Shown here: positions 18,683-27,436 of the stretch, one piece after another
How the letters are laid out: every line of letters begins with the position of its first letter
Numbering within the stretch: position 1 is the first letter of the stretch
NCBI GenBank assembly: GCA_910577115.1
Contig: CAJTMC010000004.1
Coordinates: forward strand, 1-64,000
Direction: 5' to 3'
DNA: 64,000 nt
Origin: an uncultured Lachnospiraceae bacterium
GTDB lineage: Bacteria; Bacillota; Clostridia; Lachnospirales; Lachnospiraceae
Notes under the pieces: model-generated
What the model saw: the letters and a program-made list of their open reading frames with translations, nothing else
What the model was told of the DNA's origin: nothing
Databases searched by the model: none
Program-made: the position numbers and the translations under genes

Positions 18683-19930
18683 TTATATAATGTACTTTAA
18701 GAAAATTTCCGCAAGACGGTTTTCAATGGAATGCGATGCCAAATAAACCATATTATCCACATCGGCCTCCTCGTCTGTACCGATTATCACAGCATCCCCA
18801 CAGCCGCCAAAGCCCGGAAGCTTCATCACAGTTCCAAACGAAACATATACATACGCATCTGAAATCTGCTCTTCCTGTAAAAAAGATGCAAAACCTTCCG
18901 CATCAATATAAAGCTTTTTTCCTTCCACGCGAAATGCCCTGTTTACAGCCGGCGTATCACATGCAATCAGCCGCATATCTTCACCGTAAACATAAAGCTC
19001 TTCTATCACCGTATATTTGGGATAAGAAGTCATCACAATGACTGCGGATAACATAAAAACAATTGTCAGCGCCAATAAAATTCCTGTGCGCCTCTGCCGA
19101 AAAACCCTGTCCTTATCCGCTTTGCCCGCACCAATATATTTGATTCGTTCCTTCAATGTATCAAAATCCGTCCTGTCTATGAAGGACGCTGCAACAACCT
19201 TCGTGTTTTGGCTGAAATGCTCCGCCAGTCCAAGCAAGACACAGCCATATGCATATTTTGTAATCCCTGTGTCGGCAATCGTGTATTCATCACATGCATG
19301 CTCAATGTCTTCCTTCAGCTTCCGCTCACAGAGGTAGACCATTGGATTTATCCACCACAAAAACGTAATCAGCCGAAACACAATGAGCAATGGGATATGC
19401 CCTAATTTGATGTGCGTCAGCTCATGGCGGATAATCACGTCCCTGCTTTTTTCATCAAGACTTTCCCACACACCCTTTGGCACCACAATATACGGACTTA
19501 TAATACCACCCGAAAACGGGCTTGCGTCAATCTCCGAGGCATAAACCTTTACTCTTTGATTTATGACACTTGTGTCATAAATTTGCGGCATTTTTTTTAA
19601 TGCACACCGGAAACTGATATTCTTGACAAGAAAAAGCGACATTAGCGCAAACATCACGCCAAAATAAAGATACCCATGCCATGCCTTTCCATATTTCCCA
19701 AGATATCCCGTAACGTAGACAAAATATTTTAGGTAAAAAAGCCTGCTCATTCCCATAAACACCATCGGGACAAGCAAAAGCCACAGGTAACAGCAAAAAA
19801 TCGCATTCTTCTTTTGAAACGCCCTGCGTATCAGCAAAATCACAGGCATCAGACAAAACCCGCAAAGGAGCGTTTTCATGCATTTTGAAAAACAATAGAT
19901 TGAGGTAAATTCCGCTATGCTTTTTAACAT
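18683..19930 (-). CDS. BlaR1/MecR1-type M56 metallopeptidase without sensor domain
   Basis: A 415-residue membrane protein. Three or four membrane helices precede a cytosolic zinc-protease domain with HELTHIKLGH near residue 168 and the third ligand in KLKEDIEHACDEYTI near 210. A last helix (GILLALTIVFMLSAVIVM) precedes about 115 extracellular residues. Canonical BlaR1 has a 260-residue penicillin-binding sensor there with SxxK and KTG motifs; that domain is absent, so the signal is unlikely to be a beta-lactam bound in the usual way. Such proteases cleave or trigger loss of the partner repressor, encoded 5 bp upstream. Confidence 0.88.
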   Translation of the reverse strand: MLKSIAEFTSIYCFSKCMKTLLCGFCLMPVILLIRRAFQKKNAIFCCYLWLLLVPMVFMGMSRLFYLKYFVYVTGYLGKYGKAWHGYLYFGVMFALMSLFLVKNISFRCALKKMPQIYDTSVINQRVKVYASEIDASPFSGGIISPYIVVPKGVWESLDEKSRDVIIRHELTHIKLGHIPLLIVFRLITFLWWINPMVYLCERKLKEDIEHACDEYTIADTGITKYAYGCVLLGLAEHFSQNTKVVAASFIDRTDFDTLKERIKYIGAGKADKDRVFRQRRTGILLALTIVFMLSAVIVMTSYPKYTVIEELYVYGEDMRLIACDTPAVNRAFRVEGKKLYIDAEGFASFLQEEQISDAYVYVSFGTVMKLPGFGGCGDAVIIGTDEEADVDNMVYLASHSIENRLAEIFLKYII

Positions 19931-19935
19931 GGTAA

Positions 19936-20325
19936 CTACTTTTCCTCCTCAAGCTGCGCAACAAGGCTTTTCAGTTCACTCAGTTCTTCTTTTGAAATCT
20001 TTGCCGATTTCAAAAAGCTCGCCACAGCAAGCGAGGCCTTCCCTCCAAAATAGTTGTTCACAAAGCGCTCGCTCTTTAGGCTAAGGCATTCTTCTTTGCC
20101 TTTTAAGGGATAATAATGATATATCCTGGCATCATGCGGGTCCACATCATAATTTATAATGTTCTTACCAAGAAGCCTGTTAATCATCACTCTGATCGTA
20201 TTTTTGTTAATATCTAAAACGCCTTTTAAAGCCTCAATGATCTCTGTTGCCGTCATAGCGCTGCCATGCTCCCACAAGACTTCCATAATCAGCCACTCGT
20301 TCTCGCTGGGTGTCAGTTCTCCCAC
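19936..20325 (-). CDS. BlaI/MecI/CopY-family transcriptional repressor
   Basis: A 129-residue winged-helix repressor with LTPSENEWLIMEVLWEHGSA at the start, MTATEIIEALKG and NTIRVMINRLLGKNII forming the recognition region, and a C-terminal dimerisation helix (SKEELSELKSLVAQLEEEK). The family binds TACA/TGTA dyads as dimers. Two such dyads occur here, at 20384 in its own promoter and at 18616 ahead of the downstream unknown genes. It is paired with the M56 protease gene. No beta-lactamase or penicillin-binding-protein gene is nearby. Confidence 0.93.
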   Translation of the reverse strand: MGELTPSENEWLIMEVLWEHGSAMTATEIIEALKGVLDINKNTIRVMINRLLGKNIINYDVDPHDARIYHYYPLKGKEECLSLKSERFVNNYFGGKASLAVASFLKSAKISKEELSELKSLVAQLEEEK

Positions 20326-20374
20326 TCTGTCTCTCCTCCTGTTTTGTTTTCAATCGGGATTACTTCTACGTAAT

Positions 20375-20403
20375 TTATATCGGTTTACATTCGTAAATAA
20401 TTA
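20375..20403 (-). promoter_or_regulatory. Candidate promoter and BlaI-type operator
   Basis: TTTAC-ATTC-GTAAA (20384-20397) directly abuts CCGATATAA (minus strand, 20375-20383). With TAAT at 20400-20403 the latter resembles a sigma-D promoter. Repressor binding would cover the -35/-10 spacer. Confidence 0.5.
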
Positions 20404-20444
20404 ACCCTGACTGTAGAAAGATTTCGAATTTATGTCTGGCAATA

Positions 20445-21677
20445 TTATACACAGACTGCACCGACAGCCCGAATATTCATCGGATATACATTATTGTTCC
20501 CTACATATTTTGCAATATAGTTTACATAATTTTCTGTCTCGGCAATCGGTACAAGACACGCAATCACGCCCGCAAATCCGCCGCCATGCACACGACAGAT
20601 TCCGTCACCAATCTGATTTAAGAACAGCTGTGTCAGCGCAAGAACAAGTGTAATCTTCTGCTCCTTGCAGTTTTGCAAAGAATAGCAGTTTTGCAAAAGT
20701 TCCCATGAAGAGGTACCTGACTCTTGTATCAGACGCATGATTTTTGCCGTATCGTCCTTCGCAATGGCATCTGCCACCTCGCCCACACGTCTGTCCTCCT
20801 CAAAGAAATGAATCGCCCGAAGCACTGCCCTGTCATTTGGAATTTTATCTACATTCTCAAGAAGTTTATCCAAACTCGTCTCACAAAGGCGCTCTGCACC
20901 AAGCACTTTCGCTGCCTCCTTCATCTCGTTTGGAATGCCCGAATACTCGTCACTCAAATCAGCATGTCCCTTGCCTGTATTTACGATAACAAGCCGGTAT
21001 CCCTTGCTTTGGAACGAAAAATCAAGCGGTCTGTATTCCGGCTGGCTTCCGTTGGCAAAGCTAAAAAGCACAGGACCGCCGACCGCACATGCCATCTGAT
21101 CCATCATGCCTGATGCTTTATTCCAAAAAACATTTTCGGAATACTGTCCGATTCTTGCATAATCCGACACACGCATCGCTGCGTCATTAAACAGGTGATT
21201 TATGATCGTACAAATCAGCATTTCAAAAGAAGCGGACGAGCTGACGCCTGCTGCTGCAATCACATTTGTTGACACATACGCATCAAATCCTCCTGTCTGA
21301 AATCCAAACTTTTTTGCCGCCTCCATCATTCCCGCAACAAGAGACGGTGTACCAACCACCTTCGGTATACTGTCAAGTTTTGTGATATCAACCACGATTT
21401 CATCACGATACCCTTCACTTGTGATATGTATGACATTACTGTCATTTTTTGCCGCCGCACCAATCGTATCAAGGTCGATGCTTCCCGCAATCACCCTGCC
21501 GCCGTTATGATCCGTATGATTTCCGATAATCTCCGTTCTTCCGGGTGAGGTGAAAAACACCGCTTCGTCATGACCGTATTTTTCCTGAAAATGATCCGCA
21601 AGCGCACGAAAACGCGCCGCACTCTTTGTACTCTCACCATAAATTGCTTCTAACCGCTCACTGTTTGGGATATTCAT
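20445..21677 (-). CDS. galK: Galactokinase family (GHMP) protein
   Basis: A 410-residue GHMP kinase. The galactokinase signature appears as SPGRTEIIGNHTDHNGG (about 44-60), the ATP loop as VIAAAGVSSSASFEMLI (about 145-161), and the third motif as RVHGGGFAGVIACLV near 365. The GRTEIIGNHTDHNGG variant is common in clostridial galactokinases that differ from the GRVNLIGEHTDY form. It would phosphorylate galactose with ATP. No galT or galE gene adjoins it; beta-galactosidase lies 36 kb away. A relative acting on another sugar is possible. Confidence 0.85.
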   Translation of the reverse strand: MNIPNSERLEAIYGESTKSAARFRALADHFQEKYGHDEAVFFTSPGRTEIIGNHTDHNGGRVIAGSIDLDTIGAAAKNDSNVIHITSEGYRDEIVVDITKLDSIPKVVGTPSLVAGMMEAAKKFGFQTGGFDAYVSTNVIAAAGVSSSASFEMLICTIINHLFNDAAMRVSDYARIGQYSENVFWNKASGMMDQMACAVGGPVLFSFANGSQPEYRPLDFSFQSKGYRLVIVNTGKGHADLSDEYSGIPNEMKEAAKVLGAERLCETSLDKLLENVDKIPNDRAVLRAIHFFEEDRRVGEVADAIAKDDTAKIMRLIQESGTSSWELLQNCYSLQNCKEQKITLVLALTQLFLNQIGDGICRVHGGGFAGVIACLVPIAETENYVNYIAKYVGNNNVYPMNIRAVGAVCV

Positions 21678-21682
21678 ATTGC

Positions 21683-21754
21683 AATTCCTCCTGTTCCGAA
21701 GAAAACTTCAACTCCAATCCCTGCATCATCGCAGGAACGGAGGAATTTTCCTCC
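21683..21754 (-). promoter_or_regulatory. galK leader that could mask its ribosome-binding site
   Basis: On the minus strand GGAGGAATT (21691-21683) is the galK ribosome-binding site. AATTCCTCC (21747-21739) in the leader is its exact nine-base complement and is part of the dyad GGAGGAA-AA-TTCCTCC (21754-21739). The leader could therefore fold on itself or pair with the ribosome-binding site. Confidence 0.4.
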
Positions 21755-21785
21755 TTGAAAAATTTTGTGTCTTCTGTTAATTTTC

Positions 21786-21814
21786 ATTATACACAGACCA
21801 ATCTTTTTTTGCAA
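21786..21814 (-). promoter_or_regulatory. Sigma-A promoter of galK
   Basis: Minus strand: TTGCAA (21809-21814), 17 bp, TATAAT (21786-21791), giving a leader of about 100 nt. The 377-bp gap 21678-22054 holds this promoter, the leader and the terminator at 22004; I see nothing else in it. Confidence 0.75.
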
Positions 21815-22003
21815 CGAACAAAAATCCCGTTTCCAAATCTCATTAAAAATGCGTCCTAATCAAGCAAAAATGCGCGTTTTACACCTGCATCGCATACCCG
21901 ATTGCCGCTGTATCCGAAATCGGGACAGGAAAAACTTTCCCTACTTGCCGCGCGCCCCATGCGTCGTCTTAATGACAGGTTTCCACTGTATGGGGCTGTG
22001 CAT

Positions 22004-22033
22004 AAAAAGGCGCTCTGACGAATGCAGAACGCC
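22004..22033 (-). terminator. Terminator after the FlxA-like gene
   Basis: Minus strand: GGCGTTCTG, loop of seven, CAGAGCGCC, then TTTTT. It lies 22 bp beyond the stop codon. Confidence 0.9.
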
Positions 22034-22054
22034 CTTGTTTAAAAAATGATTTTG

Positions 22055-22873
22055 TTACACCTTCACATCAATATTGCTGCCAATCTCCGCCGATCGTTTT
22101 GCTGATGCAGAATCGGATACAGATGCCGTTTCCTCCGGTTCTGTTACAGTAGTCACTGCTGCACTGACTGCCTCAGCTGCAACTGTCACTTCCGTTCCCG
22201 CTGCAGTCTGCGCTTCTTCACCTTCTGCCTCCGCCTTCTTTGCACCTTTCTCCTGCGTTTTTGCATTCGTGCTGTCTTGTGCATTTGCCTCGCTCAGCTT
22301 GGTCTGTGTTTCGGCAAGCAGTGACATTTGAGACGCTGTCGCTGCCCTTGCGTGCTGTTCCATGCTTTCCACATCGTCCCATTTACTGCTGATTGCAGCA
22401 TTATCGTCTAAAGACCTTTTTGAACTGCCGCCGTCGCGCTTAATTTCTGACCGCTTGATGTCGGCGCCGTTTCGCATCTGATTTGCAGTATCACCCTGTA
22501 CCTTCGCCTGATTGAGCGAATTGTCGGCTGATATCATTGCCTCCATGCTGTTCTTTGACAAGCCCGTCGCGTTTTTCTCTGACTTTCGAGGCTGGTCTTT
22601 TTGCTGCTTTTCCTGCTGCGCCTTTCTGCGTTCCTCCATCTGATGCTGGCGAAGCTGCATATTCAAGTCGCTAATCTGCTTTTGGAGTTCCTGTCGTTTT
22701 TTCATCTTTGTATCAGGGTCCATTTCGTTATTTTGCCCAAGCTCCTGAAGCTGCTTTTGCGCATCTGCGATTTGCTTCTGCAGACTTTTACTGTAAGAAT
22801 CCATATTGGAATTCTCCATGTTGACTGCGCCTGCACCCGCATTTGTGTTTCCACCGATGCCGCCTATTGTCAT
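22055..22873 (-). CDS. FlxA-like coiled-coil protein
   Basis: The protein has 272 residues. Residues 28-75 match the FlxA-like pattern (LQKQIADAQKQLQELGQNNE, DPDTKMKKRQELQKQISDLN), two antiparallel helices joined by a turn with Asp-Pro. The rest is low in complexity: a Lys/Gln linker, then an Ala/Glu/Thr/Val-rich tail. FlxA-like proteins are often in motility regulons; E. coli FlxA is made under the flagellar sigma factor. The start follows AAAGGAGGAATGAGCT. No convincing sigma-D promoter was found upstream, and the molecular role is unknown. Confidence 0.7.
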   Translation of the reverse strand: MTIGGIGGNTNAGAGAVNMENSNMDSYSKSLQKQIADAQKQLQELGQNNEMDPDTKMKKRQELQKQISDLNMQLRQHQMEERRKAQQEKQQKDQPRKSEKNATGLSKNSMEAMISADNSLNQAKVQGDTANQMRNGADIKRSEIKRDGGSSKRSLDDNAAISSKWDDVESMEQHARAATASQMSLLAETQTKLSEANAQDSTNAKTQEKGAKKAEAEGEEAQTAAGTEVTVAAEAVSAAVTTVTEPEETASVSDSASAKRSAEIGSNIDVKV

Positions 22874-23015
22874 AGCTCATTCCTCCTTTTTATTTTTTGT
22901 ATGCAGACCGTTTTTAACCAATCCGCATCTAAACAATATTTCGGAGGGCTGTTTTTGGGACTGAACCGACTTGTTGTGAACGGGATTTTTTTTGTTGTCA
23001 GTTCTTGCTATATCT

Positions 23016-24377
23016 TTATTGAACAAGCATCACACTCAGCTTAAACACACCGTCCACACGTTCAATCAGCATATCGCCGCAGTACTTCCGCGACACCTTC
23101 TGAATATTTAACAATCCATATCCATGTTCTCCACGGTCTTTCTCATCTGTCATCCGGTCTTTGTCAAAGTCATTTTCAATCTCCAGCATATAGATATCAT
23201 TTTTTGCGTAAGACCGTACTCTGATTTGTGCACGTGCGCCTTTCTGCACAACACGTTTCGCTGCCCTTATGGCGTTATCAAGAGCGTTATTTAAAATGAC
23301 ACTGATATCAAATGCGTTAATTTTTTCACTTTTGGGATAGTGGAAGGCACACTCAAACACAATTCCCTCCTCCTGCGCTTCCTGCTTTCGTTCGGAAAGA
23401 ATGACATCTGTTACAGGATTTCCGCTTTTTACCTCATTATCCAACAGCCAGAGTTTTTGTTTCAGCTTCTCCATGTACTCCCCTGCAGCCGCACTTTTGC
23501 CGGTTTCATACAATGCTTCCAAGGTGGTGATATGATTTCCCATGTCATGACGAAGCCCCCTGATGTCCGTATAAAGGTGTTCTACTCTGCTGATATGATG
23601 CTTCATGCTCTCAATCTGACCATTTAACAGCTCATTCTGCTTTACCTCCTCCTGCTTCTCCTTAATGCTCTGATACAATACAATCAGCACAATAATCGTA
23701 ATCAGCGATATCACATAATAACAGAGGCACATCAAATTGAACTGCGTTGAAATTTCCGACAGGTCATAGCCTGCATCTGTTCTATAATTATAATCATAAT
23801 ACTTCATCATGGCATAACCGACCAGTCCGGACAGGGAAGGCAGCAGCATCAGCAGAAATTCGTTGCGGTTCATATCCTCATCACTGTATTTATACACTTT
23901 TCCTATCAGCCACGAAATCACAAGCAGCAGTGTCAAATCAACAACCGAATTCAACACGATATTGAGCACAAACAGTTGAAACTGCAATGCTATACTTTCC
24001 CTGTAATGCGGTACTTCCATACATATCTTATTCAACCATATGTACATGCAGTTTCCGATTGCCATCGTAAGCCACCTGACACTAAAAAATGTTACTGCAA
24101 GAAAGACTTTCTGTAAAATGCGCTTTGAATCCAGCACACACAACACCAAAAGTCCTGTAAGCACGCACAGACTATATACCGTAAAATTACCGATCACAAC
24201 AGGAATGTACCACAAAAATATCAGCATACCGGAAAGAGCTGCCCCCGCAGCCATAGCATGTTTTCTCTTTTTTACAAACGGCATACAGAAATAAGAAAAT
24301 ACGACTCCGTAAATGAAGCAGATTCCAAGCTCGTGTATGATGCTTGCAAGCTCATAAAGACTTTCCCAATCGGTCAT
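23016..24377 (-). CDS. AgrC-type sensor histidine kinase (GHKL)
   Basis: A 453-residue kinase with six or seven membrane helices in the first 215 residues, a linker coiled coil (IKEKQEEVKQNELLNGQIES), and the phosphoacceptor region LRHDMGNHITTLEALY near residue 280. A GHKL ATPase domain follows, with N-box VILNNALDNAIRAAKR near 365 and G-box GEHGYGLLNI near 427. This layout belongs to the AgrC/ComD/CitA-like kinases that sense peptides or other ligands through the membrane domain. The cognate regulator gene is 20 bp upstream. No AgrD- or AgrB-like gene was found. Confidence 0.93.
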   Translation of the reverse strand: MTDWESLYELASIIHELGICFIYGVVFSYFCMPFVKKRKHAMAAGAALSGMLIFLWYIPVVIGNFTVYSLCVLTGLLVLCVLDSKRILQKVFLAVTFFSVRWLTMAIGNCMYIWLNKICMEVPHYRESIALQFQLFVLNIVLNSVVDLTLLLVISWLIGKVYKYSDEDMNRNEFLLMLLPSLSGLVGYAMMKYYDYNYRTDAGYDLSEISTQFNLMCLCYYVISLITIIVLIVLYQSIKEKQEEVKQNELLNGQIESMKHHISRVEHLYTDIRGLRHDMGNHITTLEALYETGKSAAAGEYMEKLKQKLWLLDNEVKSGNPVTDVILSERKQEAQEEGIVFECAFHYPKSEKINAFDISVILNNALDNAIRAAKRVVQKGARAQIRVRSYAKNDIYMLEIENDFDKDRMTDEKDRGEHGYGLLNIQKVSRKYCGDMLIERVDGVFKLSVMLVQ

Positions 24378-24397
24378 ATGAAATTCCTCCCAATCCT

Positions 24398-25168
24398 TTA
24401 ACCGTCAGACCTGCCATTATCAGGCATTCCTCCGCACTCGCGTTTCATATATGACATATATGCCTTTACAAATCCCGCATAATTCTGCTTTGCCATCATC
24501 ACTTGTCCTCCCCGCAAAAATATGACACTGCTGTCATATTTAGTAACATATTTCAGATTGACAAGATACGCCCTGTGCGGTCTGTAAAAATCACTTCCAA
24601 GCTCGTCCTCAAGACTTTTAAGCTTTCCATAATATTCAATATTTTCTGCTGTCGTATGGAGAACTACTTTTCGATTAAATACCTCCGCATATATGATGTC
24701 GGATGCCTTTATGGTTGTGTGAACACCGCCGCTTTTTACGGTGATTCGTTTTTCATCGTTTCTATCTGTGCCTGCATTATCAAGCTCCGCGTTTTCCTGA
24801 CAAAACTGCTCCGCCGCTTTGCGCAAAACCTCCTCCAGTTTTTTGTCGGAAACAGGCTTTACCAAATAATGAAACGCCCCCACATCAAAAGCGTCAAACA
24901 CATAATCGGCATATGCCGTAATAAAGATTAAAACTGTTTTCCATCCGATACTCCGCAATTTCCGCGCAAGTTCCATGCCGTTCATGCGGTTCATTTGGAT
25001 ATCCAGCAGCAAAATATCCGGCGCTCTCTTTGGTTCTTTTCTCGCTGTATTCCAAAGGTCGTCTGCGTCATAAAAACTTTTAATGTCTGCATTCTGATAA
25101 ACGGACTTAATCTTTTCTTCAAAAAATGCGCATATTTTTTTGTCATCATCACAAATCGCAATGTTCAT
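24398..25168 (-). CDS. LytTR-type response regulator (AgrA-like)
   Basis: The 256-residue regulator has a receiver domain (MNIAICDDDKKICAFFEEKI; phosphoacceptor Asp in ILLLDIQMNRMNG near residue 56; KPVSDKKLEEVL near 105) and a C-terminal LytTR domain (ASDIIYAEVFNRKVVLHTTA, FYRPHRAYLVNLKYVTKYD). It is the partner of the downstream kinase. LytTR regulators bind spaced direct repeats; the target genes are not obvious here. The start ATG 25168 follows GGGGGAGG. Confidence 0.93.
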   Translation of the reverse strand: MNIAICDDDKKICAFFEEKIKSVYQNADIKSFYDADDLWNTARKEPKRAPDILLLDIQMNRMNGMELARKLRSIGWKTVLIFITAYADYVFDAFDVGAFHYLVKPVSDKKLEEVLRKAAEQFCQENAELDNAGTDRNDEKRITVKSGGVHTTIKASDIIYAEVFNRKVVLHTTAENIEYYGKLKSLEDELGSDFYRPHRAYLVNLKYVTKYDSSVIFLRGGQVMMAKQNYAGFVKAYMSYMKRECGGMPDNGRSDG

Positions 25169-25372
25169 AATTCCTCCCCCTTATCCTTTTGTTATCAGCG
25201 CGTGCTGCTTCGCAGATATTGATATTATCTCCACCATCCCGAACACACGATACAGGATTTTGTCCGTCTGCCACCTTTAACTGTATTGATCTTATGCACA
25301 GCTTACCATTTCATAATGTGTCCGTCAACCGTGTCATTTGCTTTTGAGAAAGAGTTGAACGAAAATGACTCC

Positions 25373-25401
25373 TTGTTTTTCCGTCCGATTTATTGTAATA
25401 T
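25373..25401 (+). promoter_or_regulatory. Promoter of the ABC-F gene
   Basis: TTGTTT (25373-25378), 17 bp, TAATAT (25396-25401). The start codon is at 25445. I see no leader peptide or attenuator of the kind that controls antibiotic-induced ABC-F genes. Confidence 0.6.
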
Positions 25402-25444
25402 AGTAAAGATTACGATTACAAATGAGCAGAAATGGAGGATTATC

Positions 25445-27349
25445 ATGATTTTATCATGCAGTAACATTGACAAAACCTTTGTGGATAATCACGTAATTAA
25501 AAATGCATCATTTCATATAGAGGACTATGAAAAGGCGGCTATCGTCGGCATCAATGGCGCGGGAAAATCTACTTTGCTAAAAATTATTGTCGGAGATTTA
25601 CCATCAGACGCTGGGCTTGTGACATTTGCCAAAGACAAAAGCTTTGGCTATTTGGCGCAGCATCAGGCTGTGGATAGTGAAAACACCCTTTTCGATGAGC
25701 TTTTGACCGTAAAGCAGGAAGTTTTGGAACTAGAGTCATCTATACGACAATGTGAACTTGATATGAAAAGTGCAGACGGCGATGCGCTTGAACTTTTATT
25801 AAAAAAATATACCAATATGACACACCGCTTTGAAGCCATCAACGGATACGCCTATAAAAGCGAAATCACAGGAATTTTAAAAGGACTTGGATTTGCGGAA
25901 GCAGAATTTGACAAAAAAGTTGCGACGCTTTCCGGCGGTCAGAAAACACGTATCGCACTCGGAAAACTGCTGTTGCAAAAGCCTGACCTAATCATGCTCG
26001 ACGAGCCTACCAACCATTTGGATTTAAACGCAATCACATGGCTGGAGACTTATCTGCTGAATTATAAAGGCGCTGTTATCATCGTTTCGCACGACCGATA
26101 TTTTCTTGACAAAATCACCACAAAAATTATTGAACTTGACAACGGCATTGTCTCGTCTTTCAAGGGAAATTATTCAGACTATGCGATTCAGAAAGAACAT
26201 TTGCGCACAGAGCAGATGAATGCCTACTTAAACCAGCAGCGCGAAATCAAGCATCAGGAAGCCGTCATTGACAAGCTAAAACAGTTTAACCGCGAAAAAT
26301 CCATCCGGCGCGCGGAAAGCCGCGAAAAAATGCTGGATAAAATCGAACGTCTTGAAAAACCTGTTGAAGTCAACGCGGACATGAAGCTAAAGCTTACTCC
26401 GTACAGGACAAGCGGAAACGATGTCATGCGGATTCAGGGACTTTCCAAAGGTTTCGGGCAAAACACGCTTTTTACAGATGTTTCCTTTGAAATTAAGCGC
26501 GGCGAGCATGTCGCAATTATCGGAGATAACGGAACGGGAAAAACAACCTTACTAAAAATTATCAACGAATTAATTCCTGCCGACAAGGGAGAAATCAAGC
26601 TTGGCGCCAATGTCGAGATTGGCTATTACGATCAGGAGCATCATGTGCTTCACATGGACAAGACATTGTTTGAGGAAATCAGCGATGAATACCCCTACCT
26701 GACAAACACAGAAATCAGAAATACCCTTGCGGCGTTTCTATTTACGGGAGAAGATGTTTTTAAGAAAATAAGCGCACTCAGCGGCGGTGAACGCGGACGC
26801 GTATCGCTTGCAAAGCTGATGCTCTCGGAAGCAAATTTCCTGATTCTCGACGAGCCAACAAACCACCTTGATATTACGTCAAAAGAAATTCTTGAGGCGG
26901 CTCTGAATGCATACGAGGGCACTGTACTCTACGTTTCGCATGACCGATATTTTATCAATAAAACGGCGTCCAGAATCCTGGAGCTTACGCAGAAAGAATT
27001 TGTCAATTACATCGGGAACTATGACTACTATCTTGAAAAGCGTGAAATTCTGACACCTGTGTCAGTTTCTGAAACTGCTGCACCCGCTGACAAACCGTCC
27101 ACACAAAAGCTGGATTGGAAACAGCAAAAAGAATCACAGGCGCAGGCACGCAAACGGGAAAACGATTTAAAGAAAACCGAAACGCGCATCGAAGAACTCG
27201 AACAGAAATGCGCATCACTTGACGAAGAAATGACAAAGCCTGAGAATGCCATCAATTCCGCTAAATTACAGAAATTATCCAAAGAAAAAGAAACACTTTC
27301 ATCAGAGCTTGAAACACTCTATGAAAAATGGGAGGAGCTTTCCGAGTAA
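25445..27349 (+). CDS. ABC-F family ATPase (YdiF-like)
   Basis: A 634-residue soluble protein with two ABC cassettes and no membrane segment. Cassette 1 has GINGAGKST near residue 35, LSGGQKTR near 158 and LDEPTNHLD near 180. Cassette 2 has GDNGTGKTT near 360, LSGGERGR near 460 and LDEPTNHLD near 482. The inter-cassette linker is charged (KQFNREKSIRRAESREKMLD), and a C-terminal coiled coil follows (about 560-634). ABC-F proteins act on the ribosome in translation or antibiotic protection. The layout resembles housekeeping YdiF more than resistance factors. ATG 25445 follows ATGGAGGA. Confidence 0.93.
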   Translation: MILSCSNIDKTFVDNHVIKNASFHIEDYEKAAIVGINGAGKSTLLKIIVGDLPSDAGLVTFAKDKSFGYLAQHQAVDSENTLFDELLTVKQEVLELESSIRQCELDMKSADGDALELLLKKYTNMTHRFEAINGYAYKSEITGILKGLGFAEAEFDKKVATLSGGQKTRIALGKLLLQKPDLIMLDEPTNHLDLNAITWLETYLLNYKGAVIIVSHDRYFLDKITTKIIELDNGIVSSFKGNYSDYAIQKEHLRTEQMNAYLNQQREIKHQEAVIDKLKQFNREKSIRRAESREKMLDKIERLEKPVEVNADMKLKLTPYRTSGNDVMRIQGLSKGFGQNTLFTDVSFEIKRGEHVAIIGDNGTGKTTLLKIINELIPADKGEIKLGANVEIGYYDQEHHVLHMDKTLFEEISDEYPYLTNTEIRNTLAAFLFTGEDVFKKISALSGGERGRVSLAKLMLSEANFLILDEPTNHLDITSKEILEAALNAYEGTVLYVSHDRYFINKTASRILELTQKEFVNYIGNYDYYLEKREILTPVSVSETAAPADKPSTQKLDWKQQKESQAQARKRENDLKKTETRIEELEQKCASLDEEMTKPENAINSAKLQKLSKEKETLSSELETLYEKWEELSE

Positions 27350-27370
27350 AGCTCCTCCATTCTTTATGCA
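27331..27370 (+). terminator. Terminator overlapping the ABC-F stop codon
   Basis: GGAGGAGCTTT (27331-27341) pairs with AAAGCTCCTCC (27348-27358), followed by ATTCTTTAT. It lies in the gap before the convergent icd gene. Confidence 0.7.
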
Positions 27371-27436
27371 CACACCGATGCCAAAGAAATATGCCATTAA
27401 AATATGCTATTGAAGCGGCACAGCAACAACGCGGCT

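Noticed and set aside
18683..20325. Beta-lactam resistance operon
   Set aside because: The BlaR1-type protein lacks the penicillin-binding sensor domain, and no beta-lactamase or PBP2a gene is nearby.
23016..25168. Complete agr-type quorum-sensing locus
   Set aside because: Only the kinase and regulator genes are present; no AgrB-like membrane protease or AgrD-like peptide ORF was found in either flank.
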